From NCBI GenBank assembly GCA_958496175.1, contig OY292275.1:47011701-47075700 (forward strand): a stretch of DNA of 64,000 nt, written 5' to 3'. A program made the translations under genes and the position numbers. Below are positions 22,449 through 33,066 of the stretch, piece after piece. This stretch comes from Sisyra terminalis. Its lineage: Eukaryota; Arthropoda; Insecta; Neuroptera; Sisyridae. The notes under the pieces are model-generated. The model was not told where the DNA came from. It saw only the letters and a list, made by a program, of their open reading frames with translations, and made no database searches. Numbering within the stretch: the stretch's first letter is position 1; each line of letters starts with the position of its first letter.

Positions 22449-23243
22449 TTATAGGGTGTTTTTTTTTTTTACTTTTTTTGACTTTTTTTGGTCCCATCGT
22501 GAAATTTGTTGGAAATACTAAAAAAAAAAAAATCCCTGAAAATTTGAGCTCATAATATTAATTTTAAGTCCTCGACCAAGACGTGTAAAGATTTCCCATT
22601 GAAAATACACGGAAACTCTGATTTTTTATTTTTAAATTTCTATATCTCAGTGGCGATCGCTTTTACCGAAAATGGGTTTTTCTCAGAATTAAAGCTCTAC
22701 AAAAGTGCCCATTGCGACAAAGTCGTAACTTACACCGGTGAGGTAGTACGGGCCACTGAACCTGATTTTTCCATAAAATTCGTTCTTTTTTGCATTTATC
22801 TCGTAAATAACAAGAGCTACGGAAAAATTATAAATAAAAAACTTGCAGAGAATTTAATTTCTTACAAAAAACTTCCAGTAGACCAAATCGCGAAGATCAA
22901 TATTAAACGAGATATTAAGCCTTGAATTTTATGGAAAAATCAGGTTCAGTGGCCCGTACTACCTCACCGGTGTGAGTAACGACTTTGTCGCAATGGGCAC
23001 TTTTGTAGAGCGTTTAATTCTGAGAAAAACCCTTCTTCGGTAAAAGCGATCCCATGAAATGCCACTGAGATATAGAAATTTAAAAATAAAAAATCAGAGT
23101 TTCCGTGTATTTTCAATGGGAAATCTTTACACGTCTTGGTCGAGGACTTAAAATTAATATTAAGGGCTCAAACTTTCAGAGAATTTTTTTTTTTGGTATT
23201 TCCAACAAAATTTCACGATGGGACCAAAAAAAAAATCACCCCA
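22449..23243. mobile_element. Foldback element I: giant palindrome, 7-bp target duplication
   Basis: Two arms of about 320-340 bp face each other around a spacer of roughly 140 bp (about 22790-22927). Matching blocks include GGTCCCATCGTGAAATTTGT, CGACCAAGACGTGTAAAGAT, GGAAACTCTGATTTTTTATT, GTGCCCATTGCGACAAAGTC and GAGGTAGTACGGGCCACTGA, each with its reverse complement in the other arm. Ends read GGGTG...CACCC. ATAAGTA flanks both sides (22442-22448 and 23244-23250). The frame at 22599-22925 spans arm and spacer and has no known domain. The superfamily is undetermined. Confidence 0.8.
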
Positions 23244-23250
23244 ATAAGTA

Positions 23251-23699
23251 ATATATAAAAATAAAGCTATATAATAAGAAATAATAATTTGGCAATAAAA
23301 AGTTAATAGGAATATTTGTTTAGTTACAAAATCTATCCGGCAAATCTATTACATTCCATTTTTGTAATCTTCTTATCATCACACTGTTGTTCAATAAGTT
23401 TATTGCGAGATGATTGGAATTATCGTCTAGTTTTGTCAGCTATTTTTTACTAAACCTTTGAATTTCCTCCTTTACAGATGGCATTTCTGTATCTTCATGT
23501 ATTTTTTTATTGTTTACATACCATGGAGCACCGATTATTTGTCGTAGAGATATTTATAACTTAAATTAATAACTTTATATGAGAAAGGGAAATTCCTACT
23601 GATACCTACTTATAATACTTTAATACAATTTTTAAAGGTTCTTTTAAATAATTCTATCATAATGAGGAATATAGACTTTCAACTTTAAATAATTAGACT
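23251..23699. other. AT-rich spacer
   Basis: Nothing recognised apart from ordinary A/T-rich DNA. Confidence 0.5.
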
Positions 23700-23985
23700 T
23701 CAGCGCTCGACAATATAAAAAAAGAGTATCATACTATCAGCTCCAATGGTAATAGTTACCATCATGATTGTAGAATTCATCAAAATGATTTTAGCGGTTA
23801 ATATATACTATGATAAAGTTTACGATCTTGAAGTTACCAGCAAGATGATAATAATTATTATAAAGTTGGTAAATTTTACTATCTAGATGGTATAGTTTAC
23901 AATCAGAATAGTATTTGTAATTATTGATGTTAGTGAGCCTGTTTTTACAATACTTAGATAGTATTTACCATAAATTTCTCCCCGT
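23700..23985. repeat. Degenerate minisatellite-like stretch
   Basis: Variants of 'ATGGTA(A/T)AGTTTAC(C/A)ATC' recur on both strands at about 23745, 23810, 23840, 23870, 23900 and 23955, ending at AAATTTCTCCCCGTGTAG. The units are too diverged for a firm period. It could be the worn end of a transposon. Confidence 0.3.
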
Positions 23986-24448
23986 GTAGATTTTAAGACT
24001 TGAGTCCCAAAGTTATGTTCAACTTCTGCATTACTTTAAATAAATACGGCTGAAATGAGCCAAGATCTGCAATCCTTCATGTTCGGAAAATGTTAAATGT
24101 ATAACATTCATCTACTAGTGTAGATAAATATTAGTTTTAGCGATTTTTATTTCCTGATTTTTTTTTTACTTTCATTGTTATATCTGGCGATCTATTTTAT
24201 AAGATTTATTGCATTACATTCTAGAAAGACTTTTGTCAAAAGTAATGCATAAAACAATAATACAAAGGGCATATTAATTAAACATTTAAATAACTATCAT
24301 TCTCAAACCTCAACAAATTCACTTATATTAACAATGGTCTATAATTAAATAAACCAAAATATAAATTTAATGTTTCCAATGGTAAGTTATATTTGAAAAC
24401 ATTTAATGCTTTATCACATGTAAAAGAATTAGTATAGGTAAATAGTAT

Positions 24449-25440
24449 GGTGTCCGTTATTTTCCAAATTGATTTTTTTACAGCGATCGCCCCCTGAATT
24501 TTTAGTTTAAGATATAAAAAAAATTATCCAATACAATTAAGCGCTTAATTTCTTGATTAAACTGTGCCGGAATCATGTTACTTTTACCATTTAAATAACA
24601 TGGAATTATTTGACTTTTTACTTTTAATTTTTTTTCTCAGAAACAAATGTATGAAAAGATTTAAGTTTAAATTATTCTGACGGAAAATTTAACGCTCTAC
24701 AAAAAAGGTCTATTATGAATTTTCGATTAAATCACTCCATTAAAAGTTATTCAACATTTCACTTGTGCCTAATATAAACCTTGCAATATTTTCTACTTTT
24801 TGCTCATTTTTATTTTTTTAACTATAAAATCATTGGAAGAGAAGATAAAAATTATTATCATTAGAGCGCAAGTGATTACTTGTGTTAATTTTATGGCTTG
24901 AACAGAAAATTAAACAAACAATAAATAAAATAAATTTTCGTACTTTAATCAATATTTTGTACCTACGAAGTGAATTTCATACTAATTAATGAGACTGTCG
25001 ACAGAAGTTCAATTATTATTCGAATTTTTACCATTTCACCTGACGTCATCTATGAGAAATTTCTTAGAACTTGTAGTCAACATCATTTTTATTGAGCCTA
25101 TAGTCGATTGATTGGTCGTTAAAAAGTTAAATGTTGAATAACTTTTAATGGAGTGATTTAATCGAAAATTCATAAGAGACCTTTTTTGTAGAGCGTTAAA
25201 TTTTCCGTCAGAATAATTTAATTTTAAATCTTTTCATACGTTTGTTTCTGAGAAAAAAAATTAAAAGTAAAAAGTCAAATAATCCCATGTTATTTAAATC
25301 GTAAAAGTAACATGATTCCGGCACGGTTTAATCAAGAAATTAAGAGCTTAATTGTATTGGATAATTTTTTTTATATCTTAAATTAAAAATTCAGGGGGCG
25401 ATCGCTGTAAAAAAATCAATTTGGGAAATAACGGATACCC
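24449..25440. mobile_element. Foldback element II, 6-bp target duplication
   Basis: Arms of about 310 bp (24449-24760 and 25128-25440) are near-perfect reverse complements; examples are GGTGTCCGTTATTTTCC, CAGCGATCGCCCCCTGAATT, GATTAAACTGTGCCGGAATC, GACGGAAAATTTAACGCTCT and ATGGAGTGATTTAATCGAAA as matched in the other arm. TAGTAT flanks both sides (24443-24448 and 25441-25446). The spacer carries TGACGTCA-like CCTGACGTCATC. It shares GCGATCGC, TTCTCAGAA and GCTCTACAAAA, in the same order, with foldback element I, so the two belong to one group. Confidence 0.82.
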
Positions 25441-25446
25441 TAGTAT

Positions 25447-27279
25447 AAAGGTATAAAGGAGAAAGGTTTGAACAATAAAGATATCAGTAAAGGTAAATTA
25501 TTATTGTGAACGTTAATGGTATTAAACCTTTTGTTATAAAATGGTTTCTTTTGCGTATTAAAATATTCAGCATTCAATTAAAGTTTGAACATCAATATTT
25601 CAACAAAAATTTAAAATTATGTTTATTAAGAAAATAATCAAAACTATAGATGCAACAATAGCGGTATTCACTTGTTGTTAGTACGATGGCTTTTATTTTT
25701 CTTGCAAAATTCCACAATCTCCATTTTGTGGTTGGGGCACTCAAGTTGAAAACTTGAAAATCTTATTATAGTTTCGAAAAGTGTCCAAACTCGAAAATAG
25801 TTTCGATCGCAAATTTCCTCACAAACTTTCCACAAATGCGTACCACTAACCAACCACCTACAAAGCAAAAATTCTAGAAATCTTCCCTCAAGCATCGTTC
25901 TAACAATCAATTGATATTTCCAATTCCAACAATGGTACAATTATTGTCGGTTGGCACATCAAATCGCGCATTTATTCATTGGAATGTATCAGCTTTCGTT
26001 TTTGAAAAATTAAAATAATCCACCGTAAATCAGCGAAGTAATTAAAAAATGTTACTTTGCACAAATTAAAATTGTTAAAAGCCGAATTTATTTCCGGCAT
26101 CCCACCTCCTGGCGCGCTCGAATATCCATCGTGACCATTTTCCTTTCCCCATTTTTTTTTTTGTTAATTTGAATTTACGCTCGTTTTTATGGCGCAATAA
26201 GAATAAACACTTTCATTAGTGGAAAATTTAAAAATGAAAAATGCATAGCGTAAATCGCATCTCCAATTTAGACAGAAATAAAAACGTTTTTTGATAGCCT
26301 CGAAAAATTTCTCTTCCAAAATCAATAAATTACAATATTTTATTATCTGAAACTATCTAATTACAAATTTCAATTCAAGTAGCGAATACAATTCTTAATA
26401 AACAATAGCTCGCTAATAGTTCGAATAAATAATTATATGCACGAGGGTAAATATGGTCATATGAGCACTGAATTTTCGTTCAAACATATTATAATAATAA
26501 TCGTTGATTTACGATTTTGGCGTGTGTTGTGTATGTTTCCTGCGGTTTCTCTAAAGTCGACGTGTATTTGAGATTCTGTAACCAAATTTATCACGAATAA
26601 ACACGCAATTTAAATTCAATGCATTGCTGATGGGGCAACTGGATGATAAAAAAATGCCTTGCTTGACTCTATAAAATCTGCCACCAATTATTCTCGATAA
26701 ATTAATTATATACGCAAATCTCGTCGGTTTTAATGACTAACGAAAAATGTGACTTTGGCTCGACTCCCCAAAAAGATTTCTATGATAATTTTTTGTCGGT
26801 ATGGTACATTCAATATTTATCCCTTTCTCCGACGCATGGCTCGTCCATTTATTTTATAACGTCCATGTTCATTTAATCGAGTGAATTTTTAACCAACAAA
26901 AAACCCTTTATAAATTACAACTAATATACACTAAAAATTGTACACCCAAAATTAATAATAACGAGACCGGAAAGTAATGTATTTTTTTTTAATATAAAAT
27001 CAAAATACCAAAATTATGAAACAAAGTTTTAATTTCAAAACAATGATATGGTTATATCCACAGTATTTTCAACCTTTAGATATCTAATTGCAAATTTTTA
27101 ATGCCAAATAGGTAAAAATCAATTGACTACTAAGCAAAATATCTAAAATTCATATTTTAAACATCATTTCAGTTTTAATTTTTCTTATACCATTTAGAAA
27201 ATGTAACGATTGATATAAATATAAATCCGAAGAAACTTTGAACAGTTTTGGAGGGTAACTCACCCACAATTTATTATTT
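25447..27279. other. Repeat-poor intron-like DNA
   Basis: This stretch lacks repeat hallmarks and has some more even base composition (26090-26130, 26500-26660, 26740-26880). A minus frame at 25668-25940 (90 codons, Trp- and Cys-rich) has no recognised domain. The relative lack of repeats would fit single-copy intron DNA, possibly with conserved regulatory pieces; nothing specific is identifiable. Confidence 0.4.
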
Positions 27280-27610
27280 TTTTTTCCAGGGATTTCTTTT
27301 ACAGAGGAATCTTATTATTAACAGCTACAGAAAAGATCTTTCTCGATTAGGAATATTTGACAGCTCTTTAACTGTTTGGCATGGATTTGGTGCCACTTTC
27401 TCCCTTAACATCTAATTGTTTAAAATTTTTACCATTCTCGGTTGTTTTTAAGTTATAGAACTCAAAATTAACGAGTTTGAACTTTAAAAACCCATTTGGC
27501 GTTAATGAACATTTAATGTACTTGGAAAAATATTCAAAATGTTTTGGGCAGTAAATTTGCTTTACGCCTCTAAAAAGTCGAAAGGAGATCGTATCACTAA
27601 ATCCGGAAAG
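27280..27610 (-). repeat. Dispersed repeat, copy 1 (sister at 62 kb)
   Basis: Aligns over about 330 bases with 61925-62325: GGATTTGGT, TTAACATCTAATTGTTTAAA / TAAATATCTCATTGGTTAAA, AACTC(A/G)AAATTA-CGA-TTTGAACTT, GTTAATGAACAT / ATTAACGAACAT, GTACTT(G/A)GA(A)AAATATT and CAATGTTTTGG. On the minus strand this copy is open for 82 codons (27368-27616; PKHFEYFSKYIKCSLTPNGF), but the homologous frame in the other copy has several stops. Protein coding is therefore not supported by the comparison, and the family is unknown. Confidence 0.6.
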
Positions 27611-27789
27611 TTGCATTCAATATGAAAGTAGATTTAAAATTTTTTTATGAACTAACCAAGTATTCATAATCATAACGTTCACCAGCTTTACTAGGTAGTT
27701 CTGTTTTGTAAATATAACAAATATACATTTTTTGTTACTATAGAATCAATTGTTATCGCTGGAGGGTAGTGAAGAAACTTGTATTTTTG

Positions 27790-28045
27790 TTAAATCGAAA
27801 AACGTGGAGATTGATTTTTGTTAACTGGAGTTCAGAAAAATTTTATTTTTTCTGGAAACTCCGGGCTAAAACTGGAGAGTTGGTAACCCTAAGTTACATA
27901 CATTTTTTTGCGACAGAAAAATAACACTATAATTTTTCATTAAAGAAAAATAATCTGGAGATTATTTTTGTAAACTGGAGTCTGGAGAAAACATTATTTT
28001 TCTGGAGTCTCCGGACTAAAAATGGAGAGTTGGTAACCTTAACTT
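27790..28045. repeat. 150-bp tandem duplication with hAT-like end motif
   Basis: Two direct copies, the second offset by 150 bases: GTGGAGATTGATTTTTGT / CTGGAGATTATTTTTGT, AACTGGAGT, ATTTTT(T)CTGGA, CTCCGG(G/A)CTAAA and TGGAGAGTTGGTAACC at 27873 and 28023. Each copy ends in GAGAGTTGGTAACC(C/T)TAA, which resembles the terminal repeat of some hAT elements (TTAGGGTTACCAACT). It is probably a duplicated terminal piece of a hAT-type element. Confidence 0.7.
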
Positions 28046-28137
28046 TTCATCTCTTCTTCTTAAAAATAATGTTTACAGTTCACTTATGGTACTTTTTCCT
28101 TACCGGTTACTTCATACCTTTCCGCCAGAAGTACCCA

Positions 28138-28170
28138 TAACATAATAGGTATCTTATACCTATTATGTTA
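28138..28170. other. Perfect short inverted repeat
   Basis: TAACATAATAGGTAT, three bases, ATACCTATTATGTTA: 15-base arms without mismatch. It could form a hairpin or mark a small element end. No promoter or terminator role can be read from it. Confidence 0.7.
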
Positions 28171-28299
28171 TACTTTGGTACTTAGTTGCTTTTTTACACC
28201 AAAAACATCGCAGTGCTAATTTTTTTGTGTTTATCGAATTGAGTTTATTGCTGTTTTTGAAATATGGACTAATTTATTCAAGTACAAAAATTTAGTGAA

Positions 28300-28436
28300 T
28301 TAGGCTTGTATCTTACTTATACGTTTCAGATTATATTCAAGCGGCGTCATGCTGTGATTCAGATGTGAATGTGGATCTGAATTAAAGTCTGCTATTGTTC
28401 GAATCCAATTTGAAAGGTATAAGTAAGAAACAAGCC
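28300..28436. mobile_element. Miniature inverted-repeat element, hAT-like
   Basis: Ends TTAGGCTTGTATCTTACTTA and, inward from the right, (TA)AGGCTTGTTTCTTACTTA are inverted repeats. TTAGTGAA stands directly on both sides (28292-28299 and 28437-28444). An 8-bp duplication with T at position 2 and A at position 7 fits hAT elements. If the right terminal TTA is counted in the element, the duplication shrinks to GTGAA. Non-coding. Confidence 0.72.
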
Positions 28437-28444
28437 TTAGTGAA

Positions 28445-29864
28445 ACTTTTGAAAGCTACTTTATTGGCAAATTGCATACTTTTGAAAAGCAGATGAATCA
28501 AAGAAGTTCTTCAATTGAAATTGACCAATTGTTTGAGTGCTTTTTTGTTGCATAAAATTGACTTTTAGTTACATTACTTTTCACTTTTAAATACTTTTTA
28601 ACTCTTTTTTAATAAACTTTAGGAAAAAATAATTTGGAAGTTGCAATGCAGAAGTTGCAGGAATTTGAAATTTACAACAAAAGAACCATAAACTGTTGGT
28701 CTCGCGAGATAGAAATTCGATTTTTTTCATAAAACTATATTTGTCCATAAATCCAAAGGTATCATAAATACCCTTTAATGCTGCTATTATAAAAAAAAGA
28801 TTCCCAAAATATAAGCAATACGAAGAATAGGTAGCTATCAAAAATTTTCTTGATTTTTTCAGTATATTTTCGTAGATGTTGAAATAGGAAGATTTTTATT
28901 AAAGTTATAATTATTAACACATAATAAACCTGTTCTATCAATGCTAGGTTACCGGAATAAGGTATGTTGCCTTAAACGTAGAAAATAAATAGTAAAAAAA
29001 AATCTTATTTCCAATAACTAAGATAAATAATAAATGAATCAAGCGGAGGAAAAAAAATGATGTTAACTACAAAATCAAACTTTTTCATTTGGATTTTTTT
29101 CCTCAATGTAAAATAATGACTTTGGCAAAATTTAAGCAAAATGATTTCACTTCTAAAATAATAAAAAGACGTTAAACTTGCATCAATTCTTTTCAATTAA
29201 CCAACATAACATTCATTCACCACTTCAAAAGCAAATAGACTGAAAAGTTTTTTAATTGTGCGGCATTTTTATTTATTTTTTCAATCCTTTTAATTTTATT
29301 TTTTTTCATCTTGAAAATGTTTTTTTCATCGACGGCAGAAGAGCATCCAATGTAAATATAAGTTTGACGAAAATTAAAAGTACTTGCCGTATGTACGATG
29401 GTTCGCAATATCTCGACAAACATAAAATTCAAAAAGTTTAAAAAGAAATTTATTCGAGAGATAAATTTCGTTCGGATAATTACAAAGAAATCAACTTTCT
29501 TTCATTGAAGAGAAAAGTTGCGAAGGTGAGACGTGATACAAAAGGCACTTGGAAGTTGGAAACTTGTACCATGATACTTTTACCGTTTAACTTTCAGGAT
29601 ATGTTACACTACTATTTTTTTTTAAATTTGATTTCGGTTTACCAATAAAAATTAAACAGAGAAAATCTTTATCTCAGAATCCTTCTATACAAATGTTTAA
29701 TTATATTTGCACCAATTTCTAAATTTCGTTCTATTTTCATTAAAATCATGAAATTATTTTCCTATATCATCATCAATCTTATCTTCATTTTCTAAATTCC
29801 AATAAATTTCTATCGTTTCGTTAAAAGCCGATAATGCAAGCGAAAATTAATTATGGTAGTAACT
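28445..29864. other. AT-rich non-coding stretch, nothing recognised
   Basis: Several short frames on both strands (28587-28841, 29005-29196, 29217-29432, 29256-29441) are made of A/T-rich codons and overlap one another; none has a domain. Confidence 0.55.
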
Positions 29865-29998
29865 AGGGCCTAAGTCGACGTAGGGAGATGGTTTTTCTGC
29901 TGCACTCCGATGATGTATAGACGTTATTGATGAGGCATCCGGGTCTTGGTTCAAATCCTTATCCAAATACCGAAACACCACTGCAAATTAATTATTTT
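29865..29998 (+). repeat. SINE-like unit with polymerase III box B
   Basis: GGTTCAAATCC at 29948-29958 matches the box B consensus of tRNA-type promoters. About 55 bases upstream TAGGGAGATGG gives a weak box A. The unit is GC-richer than its surroundings and ends before a T run at 29993-30002, which would stop polymerase III. No cloverleaf can be folded, so a tRNA gene is excluded. A tRNA-derived SINE head or a chance box B are the two readings. Confidence 0.4.
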
Positions 29999-30267
29999 TT
30001 TTTCCGAAAGAGGATTTTAGGATAAAATTAATTCCAAATTCAAAAGAAACAGAAAGAAGATATATTTTCTTTTCAAGACTACTGCAAAGTCTTACTTAAT
30101 AAAAACACTTTAATATTGATTAAATCTTTAATGATACGAAATTAAATTGAAGGATTAAGTTGAAATAAAGCCCTGTGAAAAATCAGAACTTGTGGTTATT
30201 TATTGTTTAAAACGTGCCCACTGATTTTCATTGGGATAAGTTAGATCAGATATTTGACCCGAAACAA

Positions 30268-30537
30268 TTAATTTAAAACCAACGCCTTTATCTCTTCAAT
30301 AAATTTCATTTCGATGTCAGATCTCGAGGTGGATTCAAGAGGGCCTAATTCGGAACTAATGCAACCGGTGCGAACCTGTTTCACATTAAATGCACAATAA
30401 CGGAAGTGCCCACTTCTAGCAACCACTTTCACAGGACTATTTGACGGAAGCAAAACGTCTCCCTTATGTAAATTCCTGTTCGTCGTTATCTTGGCGAAGA
30501 TTAAAGATTTTTGCCCCGTGTGCCGATCTAAGCCCAT
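30268..30537 (-). CDS. Unrecognised small frame of unusual composition
   Basis: An 89-codon minus-strand frame starts with ATG at 30537 and reads MGLDRHTGQKSLIFAKITTN, later VVARSGHFRYCAFNVK. About half of its third codon positions are G or C, against roughly 30 percent in the surrounding DNA, and the residue mix is even (G, R, S, V, E, D, K) rather than the F/I/K/N/Y mix of chance frames here. No signal peptide, membrane span or domain is recognised, there is no splice site at either edge that I trust, and a TGA directly precedes the ATG. It may be a true small gene, an exon piece, or just a GC-richer patch. Confidence 0.22.
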   Translation of the reverse strand: MGLDRHTGQKSLIFAKITTNRNLHKGDVLLPSNSPVKVVARSGHFRYCAFNVKQVRTGCISSELGPLESTSRSDIEMKFIEEIKALVLN

Positions 30538-30540
30538 TCA

Positions 30541-31124
30541 AATCCCCTAATAAATTCGTAATCCATGTGATATTGTTCCCCTTGTTTAACAATTAACTCT
30601 GTGCAGTGTACACAAACCGTTTAAATCGAATTTTTGTACCTAATTAAACACGAAAATTCGCAAGATGAGAAAATCAACCCCTGATATGTTATCAAGTAAA
30701 TGAGAAGAATAACGGTATTGCATCGTAAAAATACCCTTACTTTTTGCTATGATGAGTAACTAACAAAATACTTCTGTTGACTTTAGTGGAGTTCTTCCGT
30801 GTAATGAGCAGAAAAAAATCGATTTTTCTTAACATTTTTGCATAAATTGTATCCTTAGCATGTCTAAATATGGTGACATAATAATTTTTTAAAATTTGAA
30901 GTCGTTACAAAGATACAAAAGTCATTATAATTTTAACCGTACTTAATGCTTTCAATGCATTTTTCTACAAACTGGGTTTTTCAAATTAGTCTCAATCATA
31001 TCTAAGGAATAGTTTTACCGAATAGCTTCTATAGGGTGGTCTTCTATAGGTAACTATAGAGTGGACTCAGCACATATAGAATTAACAAAAATCATACAAA
31101 AAATTCAAATATTTATACTTTTGT
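30541..31124. other. AT-rich stretch with a short direct motif repeat
   Basis: CTATAGGGTGGTC and CTATAGAGTGGACTC stand close together at 31030-31075; similar motifs are common near ends of insect miniature elements, but no element is delimited. Confidence 0.35.
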
Positions 31125-31551
31125 GGTATAAGCTTGGATCAGGAACGTCGAGATATTCCGAACTGTAGGTAACTATTCCGAATGGGTACGTATTGTTCAC
31201 TCGAATGCATTTTGTACGTAAACTTTGACAAGCCAGAAATGAAGAAGTGACGGTTATTTTTATTATGGCCCGATTTAATCGCGAATTAAATTAAAACAAA
31301 ATCGAAAATGCAACGTTGCCAAATTGTGGGTGTGCTGAAGTATACTTGCCCAAAGTAGACTTTACTTAGAAAATTTAATTTTACATAATACAATATAAAT
31401 ACATAATTGAAAATAACAATCATTACTTTATTTCTGACATGTCAAAATTTACGCACAAGAAGCATTCGAGTGAACAATACCAACAGGAATAATATCGAAA
31501 CAATTCAAAAACAATTCTCAAATTTTGACGTTCCTGATCCAAGCTTATACC
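31125..31551. mobile_element. Inverted-repeat miniature element, about 430 bp
   Basis: Left end GGTATAAGCTTGGATCAGGA and right end TCCTGATCCAAGCTTATACC are reverse complements. Inner matches include ATTGTTCACTCGAATGC / GCATTCGAGTGAACAAT and AATTTTGACATGTCAGAAAT-type pieces. The arms are about 120 bp with an asymmetric gap. T-rich flanks obscure any target duplication. Overlapping small frames on both strands (31407-31652) are by-products. Confidence 0.72.
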
Positions 31552-32433
31552 CTTTTTTTTATAACAAAACCGAACAAAAAATTCGTAAAATTGCTTCTTT
31601 TCTTCGGGAGTCTGCCAAAAATCCAATTTCATATATTATCAATTTATTCTAGCATCCATGTTTTCAAGGTTTCAGATTAAAACGCCGTTTTCCTAAAGTT
31701 ATACTTCTTTAGCGGCGTTATGAAAAAATGATCAGATTGAATTTTTAATAAAAGATAAGGCCCTTGCGACTATACTCTTATTTAAAGGAAATTGCTTTCA
31801 AATCATTAGTAACCAATTTCAGGCCGAGCCTGACCGATTTTGATAGTACTTAATAACGAAATCAAGTCGATCGAGTTTATCGTTAGCACATGTTTTTTGT
31901 TTTTGGTAACTTTGATTTTATCGACGACTATGTTACAGTTACCATCAGTTGTTAAATTATATTTTAAAGATCGACATCACGGTCCTAAAAAATTTTAAAT
32001 TTTTTTAGTTTGAACCATATTCATAATAATAAACAATAGCTTAAATACATTGAAAAGAAAGGTAATTCTTTGAAATTATTCAACGTAATATTTGAAATAA
32101 TGCAAGGAAAATAGATTGATACATTGTATTGCATTACGTTCTTCTATATTTGAATTAAAAATTAGTTTCTTTACAAACATAAAAATGGGAAATTAAAATT
32201 TATAATTACTCGTATTAATTAAATATTTATTATGTCATTATTTGTACATGATGTAGGTTCATACAATTGATTATTTAGACAAACTGTAGGTATTAATATG
32301 CAATTTATTGTTTATTCATATCTATATATAATAGTTTGTGACTACAAACCACTTCTATAAGCTAAATGTATTAAAAAAGAATTTTTGGAACAAGTGATTC
32401 ATGCTGTATTGATAAAAAATTAATTTATATATG
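31552..32433. other. AT-rich stretch, repeat debris
   Basis: A near-palindrome AACGCCG...CTAAAG-TTATACTT-CTTTAGCGGCGTT occupies 31681-31718. Otherwise A/T-rich DNA without recognisable features, up to the TA at 32434-32435. Confidence 0.4.
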
Positions 32434-32435
32434 TA

Positions 32436-33064
32436 CAGAGATGTGAGAGTAGACTCAAGAGAAAAAAAAACATATTTTTGTTTTTAAATGTCATAAATTT
32501 AAAAATTACAATAATTTCGCTCATCTAATATTTTGTGTGGTCGGTACCCTTTATTGTTTATAACTTATTTTCCTCATCTTGGCATTCTCTATATTATTTT
32601 TTTCATTTATATTTTATTATGATGCCAAATCTTAATGAGTTCGGTAATCAGATCCACCCGTGTTGTAAAAGGTTATTTTTTTTGAGTTTTTTCTTCACAA
32701 TGACCCAAAAATTTTCTATGGAATTAGCATCAGGACTATTTCCTGGCCAAGAAGGCACATTAATGTTACAATTTTTGAGAAAATCCATATTTTTTTTGGT
32801 TTTAAGGCAAGGAGCTCCATCCTGCATAAAAATAAAATTTTCTTCCGGAAACAACTCTTTAGTTTGAGGAAGTTACCTTGTTTCCAAGACTTGTATATAT
32901 TGGTCTTGCCTCATAGTACCTTCCACAATGTATATCCTACTGGTACCCTTTGCTGACATGCAGCTCCAAACTATAACTGATGCTGGATGTTTTACAGTCT
33001 GGACGATACATTGCTGTAAGAAAGTAAAAATCTTCTTTTGAGTCTAATAATTTTCACACCTCTG
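32436..33064 (-). mobile_element. Tc1-like transposon, 5' coding half deleted
   Basis: Inverted ends CAGAGATGTGAGAGTAGACT (left) and CAGAGGTGTGAAAATTATTA (inward from the right), both continuing to GACTCAA(G/A)AG, are flanked by TA on each side (32434-32435, 33065-33066). Complete Tc1 elements are about 1.6 kb; this 629-bp copy lost the paired-like DNA-binding region. Confidence 0.9.
32607..33018 (-). pseudogene. Tc1 transposase, DD34E catalytic part, decayed
   Basis: The minus frame reads IVQTVKHPASVIVWSCMSAK, then GTMRQDQYIQVLE, an in-frame TAA at about 32873, then FIFMQDGAPC with the second catalytic Asp, WPGNSPDANSIENFW with the catalytic Glu exactly 34 residues later, and VKKKLKKNN. A frameshift near 32655 is followed by TTRVDLITELIKIW, the usual C-terminal end, stopping at 32607. 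The spacing defines DD34E, the Tc1 class. The first Asp and the DNA-binding domain are absent, so the copy is dead. Confidence 0.9.
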
Positions 33065-33066
33065 TA

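Noticed and set aside
22599..22925. 108-codon plus frame in foldback element I
   Set aside because: It runs across an arm and the spacer of a palindrome; its length follows from the arm sequence, and the residues match no family.
29948..29958. tRNA gene at a perfect box B
   Set aside because: No cloverleaf can be folded around it and box A is weak; kept only as a SINE-like unit.
32535..32867. 110-codon plus frame
   Set aside because: It is the opposite strand of the Tc1 transposase relic (DD34E motifs are on the minus strand).
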